Source of the DNA: Bacillota bacterium
GTDB taxonomy: Bacteria; Bacillota; Limnochordia; DTU080
DNA: 34,074 bases
Assembly (NCBI GenBank): GCA_012838035.1
Contig: DUQB01000100.1
Coordinates: forward strand, 1-34,074
Direction: 5' to 3'
Made by a program: the position numbers and the translations under genes
The notes under the pieces: model-generated
What the model saw: the letters and a program-made list of their open reading frames with translations, nothing else
Databases searched by the model: none
Told to the model about the DNA's origin: nothing
In this document: in pieces, positions 18,027 to 26,720 of the stretch
How positions within the stretch are numbered: the first letter of the stretch is position 1
Layout of the letters: every line of letters starts with the position of its first letter

Positions 18027-21000
18027 TTAGAACAGCGTAAGCTGATCGGATAAAGGTAAGTCGGTCAGGGCGCCATGCGCAGTGAGGGCATCTATAACGG
18101 CACGCGACACATTGCCCCGCTTCTTTAAATCTTCCACAGAGGTAAAAGGTCTATGCGAGCGCGCCTGCACGAGGGATTCAGCAGCGCTGTCTCCTAGTCC
18201 TTGCAAACTTGTCAGCGGACAGAGCAGCTTACCGTTAACACGCCGGAATTTCCGAACATCGGACTTATATAAGTCGACCGGTAGGAACTCAATACCACGT
18301 GCCATGGCCTCCAGCACGACCTCGAGGATCGCGGCGGTACCTTTCTCTTTGGCGGTGGCGTCATTGCCTTTCTGCTCAATATCCTTCAGCGTTTTTTGAA
18401 CAGCCTTTCTTCCCTGTAAAACTAGGTTCGCATCAAATTCGCCTGCACGCACGGTGAAGTACGCGGCATAAAACTCCAATGGATGGTGCACTTTGTAATA
18501 ACCTTGCCAAAAAGCCATGATGGCGTAGGCCGCCGCATGCGCTTTAGGGAACATGTACGTGATCTTTTTGCAGGTTTCGATGTACCAGGCGGGTACGTTA
18601 TGGTCCCGCATCAGTTGTTCATCTTCTTCAGTGAGGCCTCTGCCCTTCCTAACCTGCTCCATGATCTTAAAGGCGCGTTGCGCTTCCATGCCTTTGCGCA
18701 CCAGGTATTCCAAGATGTCGTCTCGGCAGGCGATGGTTTCGGATAAGGTGATGGTCTTGTTGCGTACGAGATCCTGTTGGTTGCCGATCCATACCAGCGT
18801 ACCGTGGGAGAGTCCCATTATGCGCACTAGGTCGGCAAAGGTTTTGGGCCGCGTGTCCTCAAGCATTTGTCGTAGCAGCGAGGTGTTGAATTCCGGCAGC
18901 GCCAAAGTGCCTACCGTAGCGCCGGCTTCAGCAGGCGTTATACCCAAGGCGTCAAGAGAAGAGAATAACGACATGGTAGCCGGATCGTCCAGCGGAATAT
19001 CCAGTGCGCGCACCTGGGTCATCTCTTCCAGCAGTCGGATCATGGTCGGACCGTCATGACCGAGGATATCGAGCTTCAGGAGCTGATCGTGGATCGCGTT
19101 AAACTCAAAGTGCGTGGTGATGATACCGCTCTCTTTATTGTTGGCAGGGTACTGTATAGGCGTAAACTCGAAAATCTCACGTCCTTTGGGTACGACAATC
19201 ATACCGCCGGGGTGTTGTCCGGTGGTACGCCGTACTCCGGCAAGCCCTGCAGCCAGGCGTTCTTTTTCCGCCGTGCGGACATGGATGTTATTCTCCTCCA
19301 TATATTTGCTGACAAATCCGAAGGCGGTTTTTTCAGCCAGCGAGCCGATGGTACCCGCGCGAAAAACGTTCTCTTTACCAAACAGCTCTTCGGTGTACTT
19401 GTGCGCTCTGGGTTGGTAATCACCTGAGAAGTTCAGGTCAATATCCGGTGTTTTATCACCCTCAAAACCAAGAAACGTCTCAAAGGGAATGTTAAATCCA
19501 TCACGTACCAACGGCTTACCGCACCTAGGGCAGTTTTTGGCAGGCAGATCGATGCCGGCATCAACAGTGCCGTCGAGGCAGGCGGCGAAATAGCGGCAGT
19601 CGCGGCAGACATAGTGCGGAGGTAGAGGGTTCACTTCAGAGATTCCACAGAGCAAGGCTACCAACGAAGAGCCGACCGAACCGCGTGAACCGACGAGGTA
19701 CCCGTCGTCGACCGACTTCTTTACCAATTTATGCGCGATTAAGTACAGCGACGAGAAACCGTTGCCGACGATGGACTGCAGTTCCTTCTCCAATCGGGCA
19801 GCTACTAGTTCGGGTAACGGATTGCCGTAGAGTTCTTCGGCGCGCTGCTGACTCATGCGGCGCACCTGATCGGCGGCGCCTTCCAGTTCCGGCGGGTAAA
19901 AGCCCTGTGGAATCGGCCGTAGCTCATCAATACCGTCGGCAATCCGGCGGGCGTTGGTTACTACCACTTCATAAGCGGTCTCTTCACCTAAATAACTAAA
20001 CTCCGCCAACATCTCGTCGGTTGTTTTTAGGTACAGCCGAGCCGCGTTTTCCGTATCGGTAAATCCGTGCCCCGCCATCAGAATTCTGCGGTAGATATCA
20101 TCTTCAGGATTGATGTAGTGCGCGTCGGAGGTGGCGACCACCGGCTTATTTAGTCGCTTGCCTAATGCCACTATGCGGCGATTGAAGGCGCGCAAATCTT
20201 CTTCGCTGCGTGCGCGACCAGACTCCAGTAAGAACTGGTTGTTCGAAAGCGGCTGTATTTCCAAATAATCGTAGAATGAAGCGATTTGTTCCAAGCGTTC
20301 ATCGGTTGCGCCGGCGATGACCGCTTGGAACAATTCCCCAGCCTCGCACGCCGAGCCGATAATAAGGCCCTCTCGCAAGCGATTTATTTCATGTCGGGGG
20401 TAACGTGGCCGACGATAGAAGTAGTCTAGATGCGCACAAGAGACTAAGCGATACAAGTTGTGCAACCCAGTGAGGTTTTTGGCAAGGATGATCACATGGA
20501 AGGTGGGGCCTTTTTCCTCGGGATCATCACAAAGATACCCTTCTACGCCGTAGATGACCTTCATGTCATGCTTCTGCGCCGCGGCAAACGCATCGGGAAA
20601 GGCTTGTACCACACCATGGTCGGTTATGGCAACCGCAGGGTGGCCCCAGGCCTTCGCTTGAGCGATCATGTCTTTCACGTGCGCGACGCCGTCCAACGCG
20701 CTCATTTTGGTATGCAGATGCAGTTCGACCCTTTTTTCCGTCGCCGTGTCCTGCCGGCTCTGAACCGGTGGGGTGGTGCAAATGTCTTTTGGTAAAACGG
20801 TCAGCTCTTGAGTATATTTGTCATATTGCACCGCTCCTCTTACCTTGACCCATAAACCGACCGCCAGTTTTTCCACCCAGGTATCTTTCTCATCAGCAAA
20901 GTGCTTTACCGTGATTGTATCCGCAAAGTCCGTTACGTTAAAACTGACGGCGGTACGCCCTGAGCGCATCTCGCGGCATTTCACGTCGATCACCTTGCCG

Positions 21001-21536
21001 GTGATCACTATGCTGCGTTCTTCGTCCTGAATTGACCTGATAGGCTGGGGATCTTGGGTTATGGCTTGCCCCATGAGAACGGTCGAGCCGCCGGCGCACT
21101 TTTCCGCCTGAATACGGTCATTTGCCGCTTGGCTGTTGCGCATCTTGCGCGCGAGCATCTCCATGTAGTCTTCGTCGGAATAACCATTGAGGTCGATAAT
21201 TTCGTCCGTTTCTTCCACCATATGTTCTTGATCGACAGGTGGATCCACGGGCGAAGGCGCGCTCGAAATTTCCGCCGCGCTGACCGTAGACGGACGGAGT
21301 TCCAACCTGTTCAGGCCCAAAGCGGCGGCTAAGCTGCGCGCAAGAGCGTCGCGCTGCATGGCATGCAGTTCGTCAGCGCAGCTCACGGTCAACTCCCAGG
21401 CATTCTCATTCGGAAATACGATCACCTGCGTTACCGTAGCTTCCGGCGGCACCGTATCCTTGACTCCCAATGCAGCGCAGAGGTCTTGTAAAGCGGCTTT
21501 GTTGCCGGCAGGTTCAATGATGCAATAACAACTCAT
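18027..21536 (-). CDS. polC: DNA polymerase III alpha subunit PolC, lacking the DEDD exonuclease domain
   Basis: Replicative polymerase of low-GC Gram-positive type. In order: an N-terminal domain (about 1-165), an OB fold (about 174-252, ITGKVIDVKCREMRSGRTAV), the PHP domain (about 269-480), then palm, fingers, duplex-binding and tail regions. The palm has PDIDLNFSG; the zinc site is CRDC with CPRCG. PHP metal-ligand candidates are all present: His273, His275, Asp282, Asp306, His307, Glu332, His347, Cys397, Asp471 and His473. In canonical PolC a 3'-5' exonuclease of about 180-200 residues is inserted in PHP after the YGxExxLxDD segment. Here that point is bridged by a few residues to FHVIILAKN, and no DxETTG motif exists. 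The length is therefore 1169 against about 1437 in B. subtilis. The ATG follows GGAGG by nine bases. Confidence 0.96.
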   Translation of the reverse strand: MSCYCIIEPAGNKAALQDLCAALGVKDTVPPEATVTQVIVFPNENAWELTVSCADELHAMQRDALARSLAAALGLNRLELRPSTVSAAEISSAPSPVDPPVDQEHMVEETDEIIDLNGYSDEDYMEMLARKMRNSQAANDRIQAEKCAGGSTVLMGQAITQDPQPIRSIQDEERSIVITGKVIDVKCREMRSGRTAVSFNVTDFADTITVKHFADEKDTWVEKLAVGLWVKVRGAVQYDKYTQELTVLPKDICTTPPVQSRQDTATEKRVELHLHTKMSALDGVAHVKDMIAQAKAWGHPAVAITDHGVVQAFPDAFAAAQKHDMKVIYGVEGYLCDDPEEKGPTFHVIILAKNLTGLHNLYRLVSCAHLDYFYRRPRYPRHEINRLREGLIIGSACEAGELFQAVIAGATDERLEQIASFYDYLEIQPLSNNQFLLESGRARSEEDLRAFNRRIVALGKRLNKPVVATSDAHYINPEDDIYRRILMAGHGFTDTENAARLYLKTTDEMLAEFSYLGEETAYEVVVTNARRIADGIDELRPIPQGFYPPELEGAADQVRRMSQQRAEELYGNPLPELVAARLEKELQSIVGNGFSSLYLIAHKLVKKSVDDGYLVGSRGSVGSSLVALLCGISEVNPLPPHYVCRDCRYFAACLDGTVDAGIDLPAKNCPRCGKPLVRDGFNIPFETFLGFEGDKTPDIDLNFSGDYQPRAHKYTEELFGKENVFRAGTIGSLAEKTAFGFVSKYMEENNIHVRTAEKERLAAGLAGVRRTTGQHPGGMIVVPKGREIFEFTPIQYPANNKESGIITTHFEFNAIHDQLLKLDILGHDGPTMIRLLEEMTQVRALDIPLDDPATMSLFSSLDALGITPAEAGATVGTLALPEFNTSLLRQMLEDTRPKTFADLVRIMGLSHGTLVWIGNQQDLVRNKTITLSETIACRDDILEYLVRKGMEAQRAFKIMEQVRKGRGLTEEDEQLMRDHNVPAWYIETCKKITYMFPKAHAAAYAIMAFWQGYYKVHHPLEFYAAYFTVRAGEFDANLVLQGRKAVQKTLKDIEQKGNDATAKEKGTAAILEVVLEAMARGIEFLPVDLYKSDVRKFRRVNGKLLCPLTSLQGLGDSAAESLVQARSHRPFTSVEDLKKRGNVSRAVIDALTAHGALTDLPLSDQLTLF

Positions 21537-21589
21537 TACAATTGGCCTCCAACATGCGAGGTGAGCGTCGGCCCACGACCAAATCAAAT

Positions 21590-21639
21590 GCTCGGCATGG
21601 GGTATTACGGTGGTTGCCGTGTACCGCCCCTTGCCGAGC
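21590..21639 (-). promoter_or_regulatory. large hairpin in the rseP-polC gap
   Basis: On the minus strand GCTCGGCAAGGGG pairs with CCCCATGCCGAGC (one A-A mismatch) around a 24-base loop that can form an inner CGGT/ACCG stem. It ends about 54 bases before the polC ATG and is followed by ATTTGATTT, a weak U-tract. It may be a terminator of rseP or a leader regulator of polC. Confidence 0.55.
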
Positions 21640-21652
21640 TGCATCAATTATT

Positions 21653-21674
21653 CATGTTAACAAGCGATAACATG
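21653..21674. repeat. 7-bp inverted repeat after rseP
   Basis: CATGTTA and TAACATG are separated by eight bases, about 23 bases past the rseP stop. It could be an operator-like site or a small hairpin. No T-run follows. Confidence 0.4.
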
Positions 21675-21697
21675 GAGCGGTAAACTGCGCTTGGCTA

Positions 21698-22762
21698 CTA
21701 TAAGCCGATGATGAAGCGCGCCACATCCTGGTAAGTAGCATACACCAGCAGCAGAAGAAGCAGGGCCATCCCTACCAATTGCGCCATTCCCTTTTGCTCG
21801 GGCGCCAAAGGTTTTCGCCGCGCAGCTTCTATTACGGCGATCACAACCCAGAAGCCGTCCAACATGGGTATGGGAAAGAGGTTGAACAGTGCTAAATTAA
21901 TGTTGAGCAGAATCGCCAGGCGCAGTATCGATTCCAGTCCCTCACGCACCGCGCTGCCGGTGACCACCAGTATTCCTACAGGGCCTGACAGCTCGGCTTG
22001 CGTACGTCCGGTGATCATATCGCCGATCGATTTGAGGATGGCCACCGACCAACCATAGGTTTCCCTAACGGCGCGATGCATCGAGACCAAGACACTCTGT
22101 GGCTGCTGATCGTAGAGTTCGACTCCGATCATGCCGACTTGACGCTCTTCATCCAACCGAGGCACAATCACTTGGCTAAATTCCTCTTTGCCGCGGCGCA
22201 CGGTGATCCTCGTCTCTTGGTTCGATCGTGCCTGAACAAGCTTTACGAGCTGCTCAGCGCTCGGCGTGGGCGTGCCATTAATGGCGACAATCTGGTCGCC
22301 TATCCTTAATCCGGCTGCAGCTGCAGGACTCTCTTCAAACACCGTTTGTACAGTCGGCGGTATGACGACGGTCATGTGGTAGGTTGTAAGCAGCAAAAAC
22401 GCCAGGACGAGGTTCATCACGACTCCGGCGACTATAAACAACAACTTCTGCCAGAGCGCTTTGCTACTGTAAAGCTGGTGACGAGGAATATCGTCGTCCA
22501 CGCCGTCAGGAGTAGGATCCATGCCGGCGACTCTTACAAACCCGCCGAAAGGTATGGCACGAATACTGTAAACCGTATCGCGCCGTTTTTTGCTGAATAC
22601 AACGGGGCCAAAACCGAGCGCAAACTCAAACACGCGCATACCTGTCAGTTTGGCTACGGAAAAATGTCCTAGTTCATGAAAGAAAACGATGGTACTCAGG
22701 ATAACCACAAAGCCGACAACCGTTTTAGCCAAGGCGGGAATCATTTGCAACCACGCTACCAC
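21698..22762 (-). CDS. rseP: RIP metalloprotease RseP/YluC (site-2 protease family)
   Basis: Zinc intramembrane protease that cleaves membrane-bound regulators or signal-peptide remnants. HELGH at 29-33 lies in the first membrane helix. FALGFGPVVFSKKRRDTVYSIRAIPFGGFVRVAGMD (shown by parts: FALGFGPV and IPFGGFVRVAGMD) is the usual beta-loop region. One PDZ domain spans about 130-205, around GLRIGDQIVAING. The third metal ligand is the Asp of NLFPIPMLDG; homologues more often have NLLPIPALDGG. The start is GTG with GAGG close upstream; an ATG six codons later lacks a site. It follows dxr directly. In related genomes ispG and/or proS come next; here polC does. Confidence 0.94.
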   Translation of the reverse strand: MVAWLQMIPALAKTVVGFVVILSTIVFFHELGHFSVAKLTGMRVFEFALGFGPVVFSKKRRDTVYSIRAIPFGGFVRVAGMDPTPDGVDDDIPRHQLYSSKALWQKLLFIVAGVVMNLVLAFLLLTTYHMTVVIPPTVQTVFEESPAAAAGLRIGDQIVAINGTPTPSAEQLVKLVQARSNQETRITVRRGKEEFSQVIVPRLDEERQVGMIGVELYDQQPQSVLVSMHRAVRETYGWSVAILKSIGDMITGRTQAELSGPVGILVVTGSAVREGLESILRLAILLNINLALFNLFPIPMLDGFWVVIAVIEAARRKPLAPEQKGMAQLVGMALLLLLLVYATYQDVARFIIGL

Positions 22763-22859
22763 AAAGCCTCATCCTCTCGCCTAACCGTAGTCGAACAATC
22801 ATGTCCGTACCGCATCCGTCATGCGACCTTGCACGAACACGTAGCGACTTGATACAGCA

Positions 22860-24011
22860 TCATACCATTTTGCCGGCCAGCTTTTCAGCCAGCTGCCTTG
22901 TATCCTTGTCTATTGTCAGAACAACCTCAATAGACTCCGGCTCTGTTGGAACATGCTCCTGCATGCAGGCGTCTACTAAACGAGGAATATCGGTGAACCG
23001 CAACCGTTCCTGCAGGAAAAGCCGTACAGCCACCTCATTGGCGGCGTTAAGTACCGTAGGCATGCTGCCGCCGGCTTGTCCTGCCGCATAAGCCAGAGTA
23101 AGACTTGGGAAGCGCGTAACATCAGGCTCCTCAAATGTGAGTGTACCCATTCGCACCGGGTTTAGTGCGGTCGCCGGAGATGGTAAACGTTGCGGATGCA
23201 GTAATGCCACCTGAATGGGCAGGCGCATATCCGGCGCGCCGAGTTGCGCTAAAATGGATCCGTCCGCCAATTCGATCATCGAATGGATGACGGATTGGGG
23301 GTGTACGACGACCTGGATTTGATCGTAGGGCACGTTGAATAACCAGTGCGCTTCGATTACTTCCAAGCCTTTGTTCATCATCGTAGCTGAATCGATGGTG
23401 ATTTTCCCCCCCATATTCCATGTGGGGTGTTTTAGTGCGGCGGCAGGGGTAATATTAGCCATGTCCGCCAAAGGCATAGTGCGGAACGGACCCCCTGATG
23501 CCGTGAGGTAGATTTTATGCAACACGACGTCGGTTGTCTGCCGGCATTGGAAAATGGCGGAATGCTCACTGTCTATGGGCAACAGTTCGGCTCCATGTTG
23601 CGCTGCCGCTTGCATAATCAGGTTGCCGCCCGCTACAAGACTTTCTTTATTGGCCAAACACACGCGTTTGCCGAGACAAACCGCGCTATGGGTGGCCTTC
23701 ATCCCAGCTGCGCCGACCACAGCCACCACAATGGTATCCGCCTGTGGAAGACCGGCGCAAGTCACCAAACCCTGCTCCCCCGCTACGATATCAATTCCCG
23801 CAGGGAGCTCAGACTTAAGCTGGTCTACCAGCGCGGTATCGCCGATGCATACGACATGCGGCCGAAACCGCCGGGCTTGTTCGGCTAACAGCCGCCAATT
23901 ACGTTGCGCCGTTAATGCAACAATCCTTAGTTGATCAGGATGATGGGCAATCACATCCAAGGTGTTGCGACCGATTGATCCTGTTGAACCCAGTACCGCT
24001 ACCTGTCGCAT
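22860..24011 (-). CDS. dxr: 1-deoxy-D-xylulose 5-phosphate reductoisomerase
   Basis: Second enzyme of the MEP pathway, converting DXP to MEP with NADPH and thereby supplying isoprenoid precursors for undecaprenyl phosphate made by UppS upstream. The N-terminal Rossmann motif is LGSTGSIGRNTLDVI. The NADPH/substrate region has CLANKESLVAGG. Metal and substrate motifs are LPIDSEHSAIFQ, LTASGGPFR, and WNMGGKITIDSATMMNKGLE, followed by EAHWLF. The 383 residues are of normal length. The ATG has GAGGTG six to seven bases upstream, and a promoter lies just before it. Confidence 0.97.
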   Translation of the reverse strand: MRQVAVLGSTGSIGRNTLDVIAHHPDQLRIVALTAQRNWRLLAEQARRFRPHVVCIGDTALVDQLKSELPAGIDIVAGEQGLVTCAGLPQADTIVVAVVGAAGMKATHSAVCLGKRVCLANKESLVAGGNLIMQAAAQHGAELLPIDSEHSAIFQCRQTTDVVLHKIYLTASGGPFRTMPLADMANITPAAALKHPTWNMGGKITIDSATMMNKGLEVIEAHWLFNVPYDQIQVVVHPQSVIHSMIELADGSILAQLGAPDMRLPIQVALLHPQRLPSPATALNPVRMGTLTFEEPDVTRFPSLTLAYAAGQAGGSMPTVLNAANEVAVRLFLQERLRFTDIPRLVDACMQEHVPTEPESIEVVLTIDKDTRQLAEKLAGKMV

Positions 24012-24044
24012 ACCGTCACCTCGTTACCAAGCCGACATAGGCAC

Positions 24045-24053
24045 ATTATACCA
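24045..24053 (-). promoter_or_regulatory. extended -10 promoter for dxr
   Basis: TGGTATAAT on the minus strand, with a weak -35 (TGCCGG, 17 bases upstream). The expected start is about 27 bases before the dxr ATG. Confidence 0.6.
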
Positions 24054-24076
24054 CACGTACCAACTCCCGGCAGGTG

Positions 24077-25117
24077 TTACTTGCCCAGCAAAAAAGGTCG
24101 GAAGACGCCCAACCACAGCACTTTAAGACTTATGACGGCCAGGGGGGCCAAAAATGCGCCGCTGAAACCCCAAATGCGTAGGCCGACATAGATGGTTACC
24201 AGACTGGTGAGGGGATGCAGGCCGATACGGGCATGCATCAACATGGGCTCGCACACCTGCCTGACTAATACCACTACGCCCCAAGCAGCCAGCAACCCTG
24301 CCGCCAATGTATGCTTTCCCGCCCATCCATAACCCCATGCCAAGGGAAAAAAGACTACGCCTATGCCGATGAGCGGCACTAAGTCGAGAATGCCGGCCGC
24401 TACTCCCAATAACCATGCATAGGGGACATGAAAGAGCGCTAATGCTATGGTTGTAAGCATACCGGTGATGGTCATAAGGAAGACTTCGGCACGGACGAAT
24501 CCTACTAAGCCCGCAAACAGATCGCGCTTGATGCATGCCGACCGCTTTTGCCAAGTTTCCGGCAGGAAGGCCTGTGCTTGCCTTGCTAAAACCCTGCCGT
24601 CACGTACCATAAAGTAGGTAGCCAGGAGGCTGACCGTCAAATTCGTGAGCAGAGTAGGTAACGCCGCAAGAGATACCAAGCCGCTGTGTAACAAGGCTTC
24701 CAGGCCTAGAGTCAAACGCTGAACCAATGACTCCACGGCATCCGTCAAAGGGATGGGAAACCCTGCTGCAACATCTTGTAACCGAACGACAAATCCGTGC
24801 GCGATTTGGCTAAGTCGAGATGTGAGCATGGGCAACTGAGTTGCCAAACCGGTTAGGTCGCGCAACAAATGGATCGCCGTTACGGTACTGATGCTGACCG
24901 TAATAACCAGCAATAATACCAGGACAAGCAACACGGCATACCGCCGCGGGATGCCGGAGCGCTCCAGGTGATTGACCGGAGCATCGATGAGCGCGGCTAG
25001 AAATAAAGCTAACAAAAACGGGCTCAAATGCGGCAATAGATAGCCGAGCAACACGAGTAGGAGTAGTATGCCGGCTAAAGCATACCAACCTCCCGGACGT
25101 AGACGCAGATGTGGCAC
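24077..25117 (-). CDS. AI-2E family transporter, YtvI-like membrane protein
   Basis: A 346-residue polytopic membrane protein with about seven to eight hydrophobic segments. It has the AI-2E/PurR-permease family layout: N-terminal helices, a hydrophilic amphipathic stretch (about 85-140), then VSLLATYFMVRDG, an internal GVAAGILDLVPLIGIGVVF segment (family PxxGxxxxxxP region) and a C-terminal ISLKVLWLGVFRPFL. Family members export diverse solutes or are called sporulation protein YtvI; the substrate here cannot be told. The only suitable start is a GTG with GGGGGG seven bases upstream. It lies between cdsA and dxr, genes usually adjacent, and joins the uppS-cdsA transcription unit. Confidence 0.85.
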   Translation of the reverse strand: MPHLRLRPGGWYALAGILLLLVLLGYLLPHLSPFLLALFLAALIDAPVNHLERSGIPRRYAVLLVLVLLLVITVSISTVTAIHLLRDLTGLATQLPMLTSRLSQIAHGFVVRLQDVAAGFPIPLTDAVESLVQRLTLGLEALLHSGLVSLAALPTLLTNLTVSLLATYFMVRDGRVLARQAQAFLPETWQKRSACIKRDLFAGLVGFVRAEVFLMTITGMLTTIALALFHVPYAWLLGVAAGILDLVPLIGIGVVFFPLAWGYGWAGKHTLAAGLLAAWGVVVLVRQVCEPMLMHARIGLHPLTSLVTIYVGLRIWGFSGAFLAPLAVISLKVLWLGVFRPFLLGK

Positions 25118-25145
25118 GGGGTAACCCCCCGGCAGCTAATGCCGC

Positions 25146-25937
25146 TTACAGCAATAGCTGCAGGTAGTAGACAGTAGCCCCGGCGAACAACAGGCTGTCG
25201 AAGCGGTCTAAAACGCCGCCGTGTCCTGGTAGTAATGAACCCGAATCCTTTACTCCGGCTTCTCGCTTCATGGCGGATTCCACCAAGTCGCCCATTTGTG
25301 AACCTATGGCGACGCCCAAGCCGAACAAAAAGCCGTGCCAGATAGGCCAAGAGGCGAAGAATGCTATACACGCGCCCGCCGACATACCGCCCACAAGACC
25401 GGCCATTGCTCCTTCTCGTGTTTTCTTGGGGCTGATGGTTGGGGCCAGCGGATGCTTGCCGATGGCCCTACCGATGAAGAATGCCAGCGTATCGGTGGCC
25501 CAGGTGCCAATGATCGCGACCAATGCAAGCGACAGCCCATTTGCGCGTATTAGGTATAAGAAAGCATAGAGTCCGAGGTAAAGACTGCCTAAGCAGACGG
25601 CTCCCGCCCGTTGCAAGGGTCGATGCTGCCTGCTCATGACTTCTTTGGCCAGAGCGACCAAGATAATCAGGCCTATCAACACATACCAGGGAAACAGGGC
25701 ATGACTGTCTCTGGTATATGTATATGTGATAAAGAAGATGAACAGGCCGCCTAAACACATCCACAACGTTGTGTCCGGCACGCCGATGCGCGCATACAAG
25801 TTGCCGAGCTCCAGACCTGATAGGATGATTAGCACTACGATGAATGCGCCCCAGGCGGGACCGCCGATTATAAGTAGGCCTAATAAGAGGGGAACACCGA
25901 CAAGGGCTGTCAGCCAACGGGCTGTCATTCTTATCAC
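25146..25937 (-). CDS. cdsA: phosphatidate cytidylyltransferase
   Basis: Makes CDP-diacylglycerol from CTP and phosphatidic acid, the branch point of phospholipid synthesis in the membrane. The 263 residues contain about seven or eight hydrophobic helices. The C-terminal family signature is complete: SAMKREAGVKDSGSLLPGHG, then GVLDRFDS with its two Asp residues. A conserved SPKKTREGAMAGL segment precedes it. The ATG overlaps the uppS stop by four bases, so the two are translationally coupled, matching the frr-uppS-cdsA order of many bacteria. Confidence 0.95.
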   Translation of the reverse strand: MIRMTARWLTALVGVPLLLGLLIIGGPAWGAFIVVLIILSGLELGNLYARIGVPDTTLWMCLGGLFIFFITYTYTRDSHALFPWYVLIGLIILVALAKEVMSRQHRPLQRAGAVCLGSLYLGLYAFLYLIRANGLSLALVAIIGTWATDTLAFFIGRAIGKHPLAPTISPKKTREGAMAGLVGGMSAGACIAFFASWPIWHGFLFGLGVAIGSQMGDLVESAMKREAGVKDSGSLLPGHGGVLDRFDSLLFAGATVYYLQLLL

Positions 25938-26695
25938 ACCTTTCCAAACCGGCGTTGACGCCCTTGGTAATCGGCAATCGCTTTGTATAAGTGCTCGGGA
26001 CGAAAATCAGGCCAGAACACGTCAAGGACAAAAATTTCCGCATAGGCGATTTGCCAAAGCAAGAAGTTGCTGACGCGCATTTCTCCCCCTGTCCGGATGA
26101 GTAAGTCGGGGTCGGCGCAATCTTTGAGTAAAAGGTGATCGGATAGCATGGCCTCCGTGATGCCATCCGGCTCCAGCACACCGGCTTTGACTTCCCTACC
26201 TAGCGCTTTACATGCTTCGACGATTTCAGCGCGGCCACCATAGTTGAAACAGATGTTGAGCACCAACCCGGTATTTTGAGCTGTCAGCGCTTCGGCTTCG
26301 GTAATGCGAAGCAAGGTGGATGCCGGTAGGTTTTCTCTTTTTCCTATCACCTTCACCCGCACATTGTTTTCATGTAACTCGCGTACCTCACGCTCAAAGA
26401 CTTCCTCCAGCAGAGAAAGCAGGTATTTCACCTCAGAAACGGGCCTGCCCCAGTTCTCGGTAGAGAATGCATAGACCGTCAGTACCTCAACCTGAAGGTC
26501 GCTGCACTGCCGCACGCACTCTTTCAGACTGCTAACACCTGCTCTGTGGCCGGTTACCCGGGGCAGACCTCTTTTTTTCGCCCAACGTCCGTTGCCGTCC
26601 ATAATTATGGCAATGTGTTTCGGTATGCGAGCCATGTCTATGGCCGACCCGTTATTCCTAATCTGTTTCTCTTGCCGAGATCTGACCTTGGGCAC
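25934..26695 (-). CDS. uppS: isoprenyl transferase (undecaprenyl diphosphate synthase)
   Basis: Cis-prenyltransferase that condenses isopentenyl diphosphate onto farnesyl diphosphate to make the C55 carrier lipid for cell-wall synthesis. The 253 residues include HIAIIMDGNGRWAKKRGLPR with the catalytic Asp, GHRAG, YAFSTENWGRP, and the late RTGGEMRVSNFLLWQIAYAE motif. The GTG chosen has GGAGG six bases upstream. It adds a basic 20-residue lead before MARIPKHIAI, and that second ATG has no ribosome binding site. An ATG overlapping the GTG is in another frame. It forms a tight run with the 78-residue unknown upstream and cdsA downstream. Confidence 0.96.
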   Translation of the reverse strand: MPKVRSRQEKQIRNNGSAIDMARIPKHIAIIMDGNGRWAKKRGLPRVTGHRAGVSSLKECVRQCSDLQVEVLTVYAFSTENWGRPVSEVKYLLSLLEEVFEREVRELHENNVRVKVIGKRENLPASTLLRITEAEALTAQNTGLVLNICFNYGGRAEIVEACKALGREVKAGVLEPDGITEAMLSDHLLLKDCADPDLLIRTGGEMRVSNFLLWQIAYAEIFVLDVFWPDFRPEHLYKAIADYQGRQRRFGKV

Positions 26696-26720
26696 ATGAT
26701 ACCTCCGTCTTGCCTGGTTG

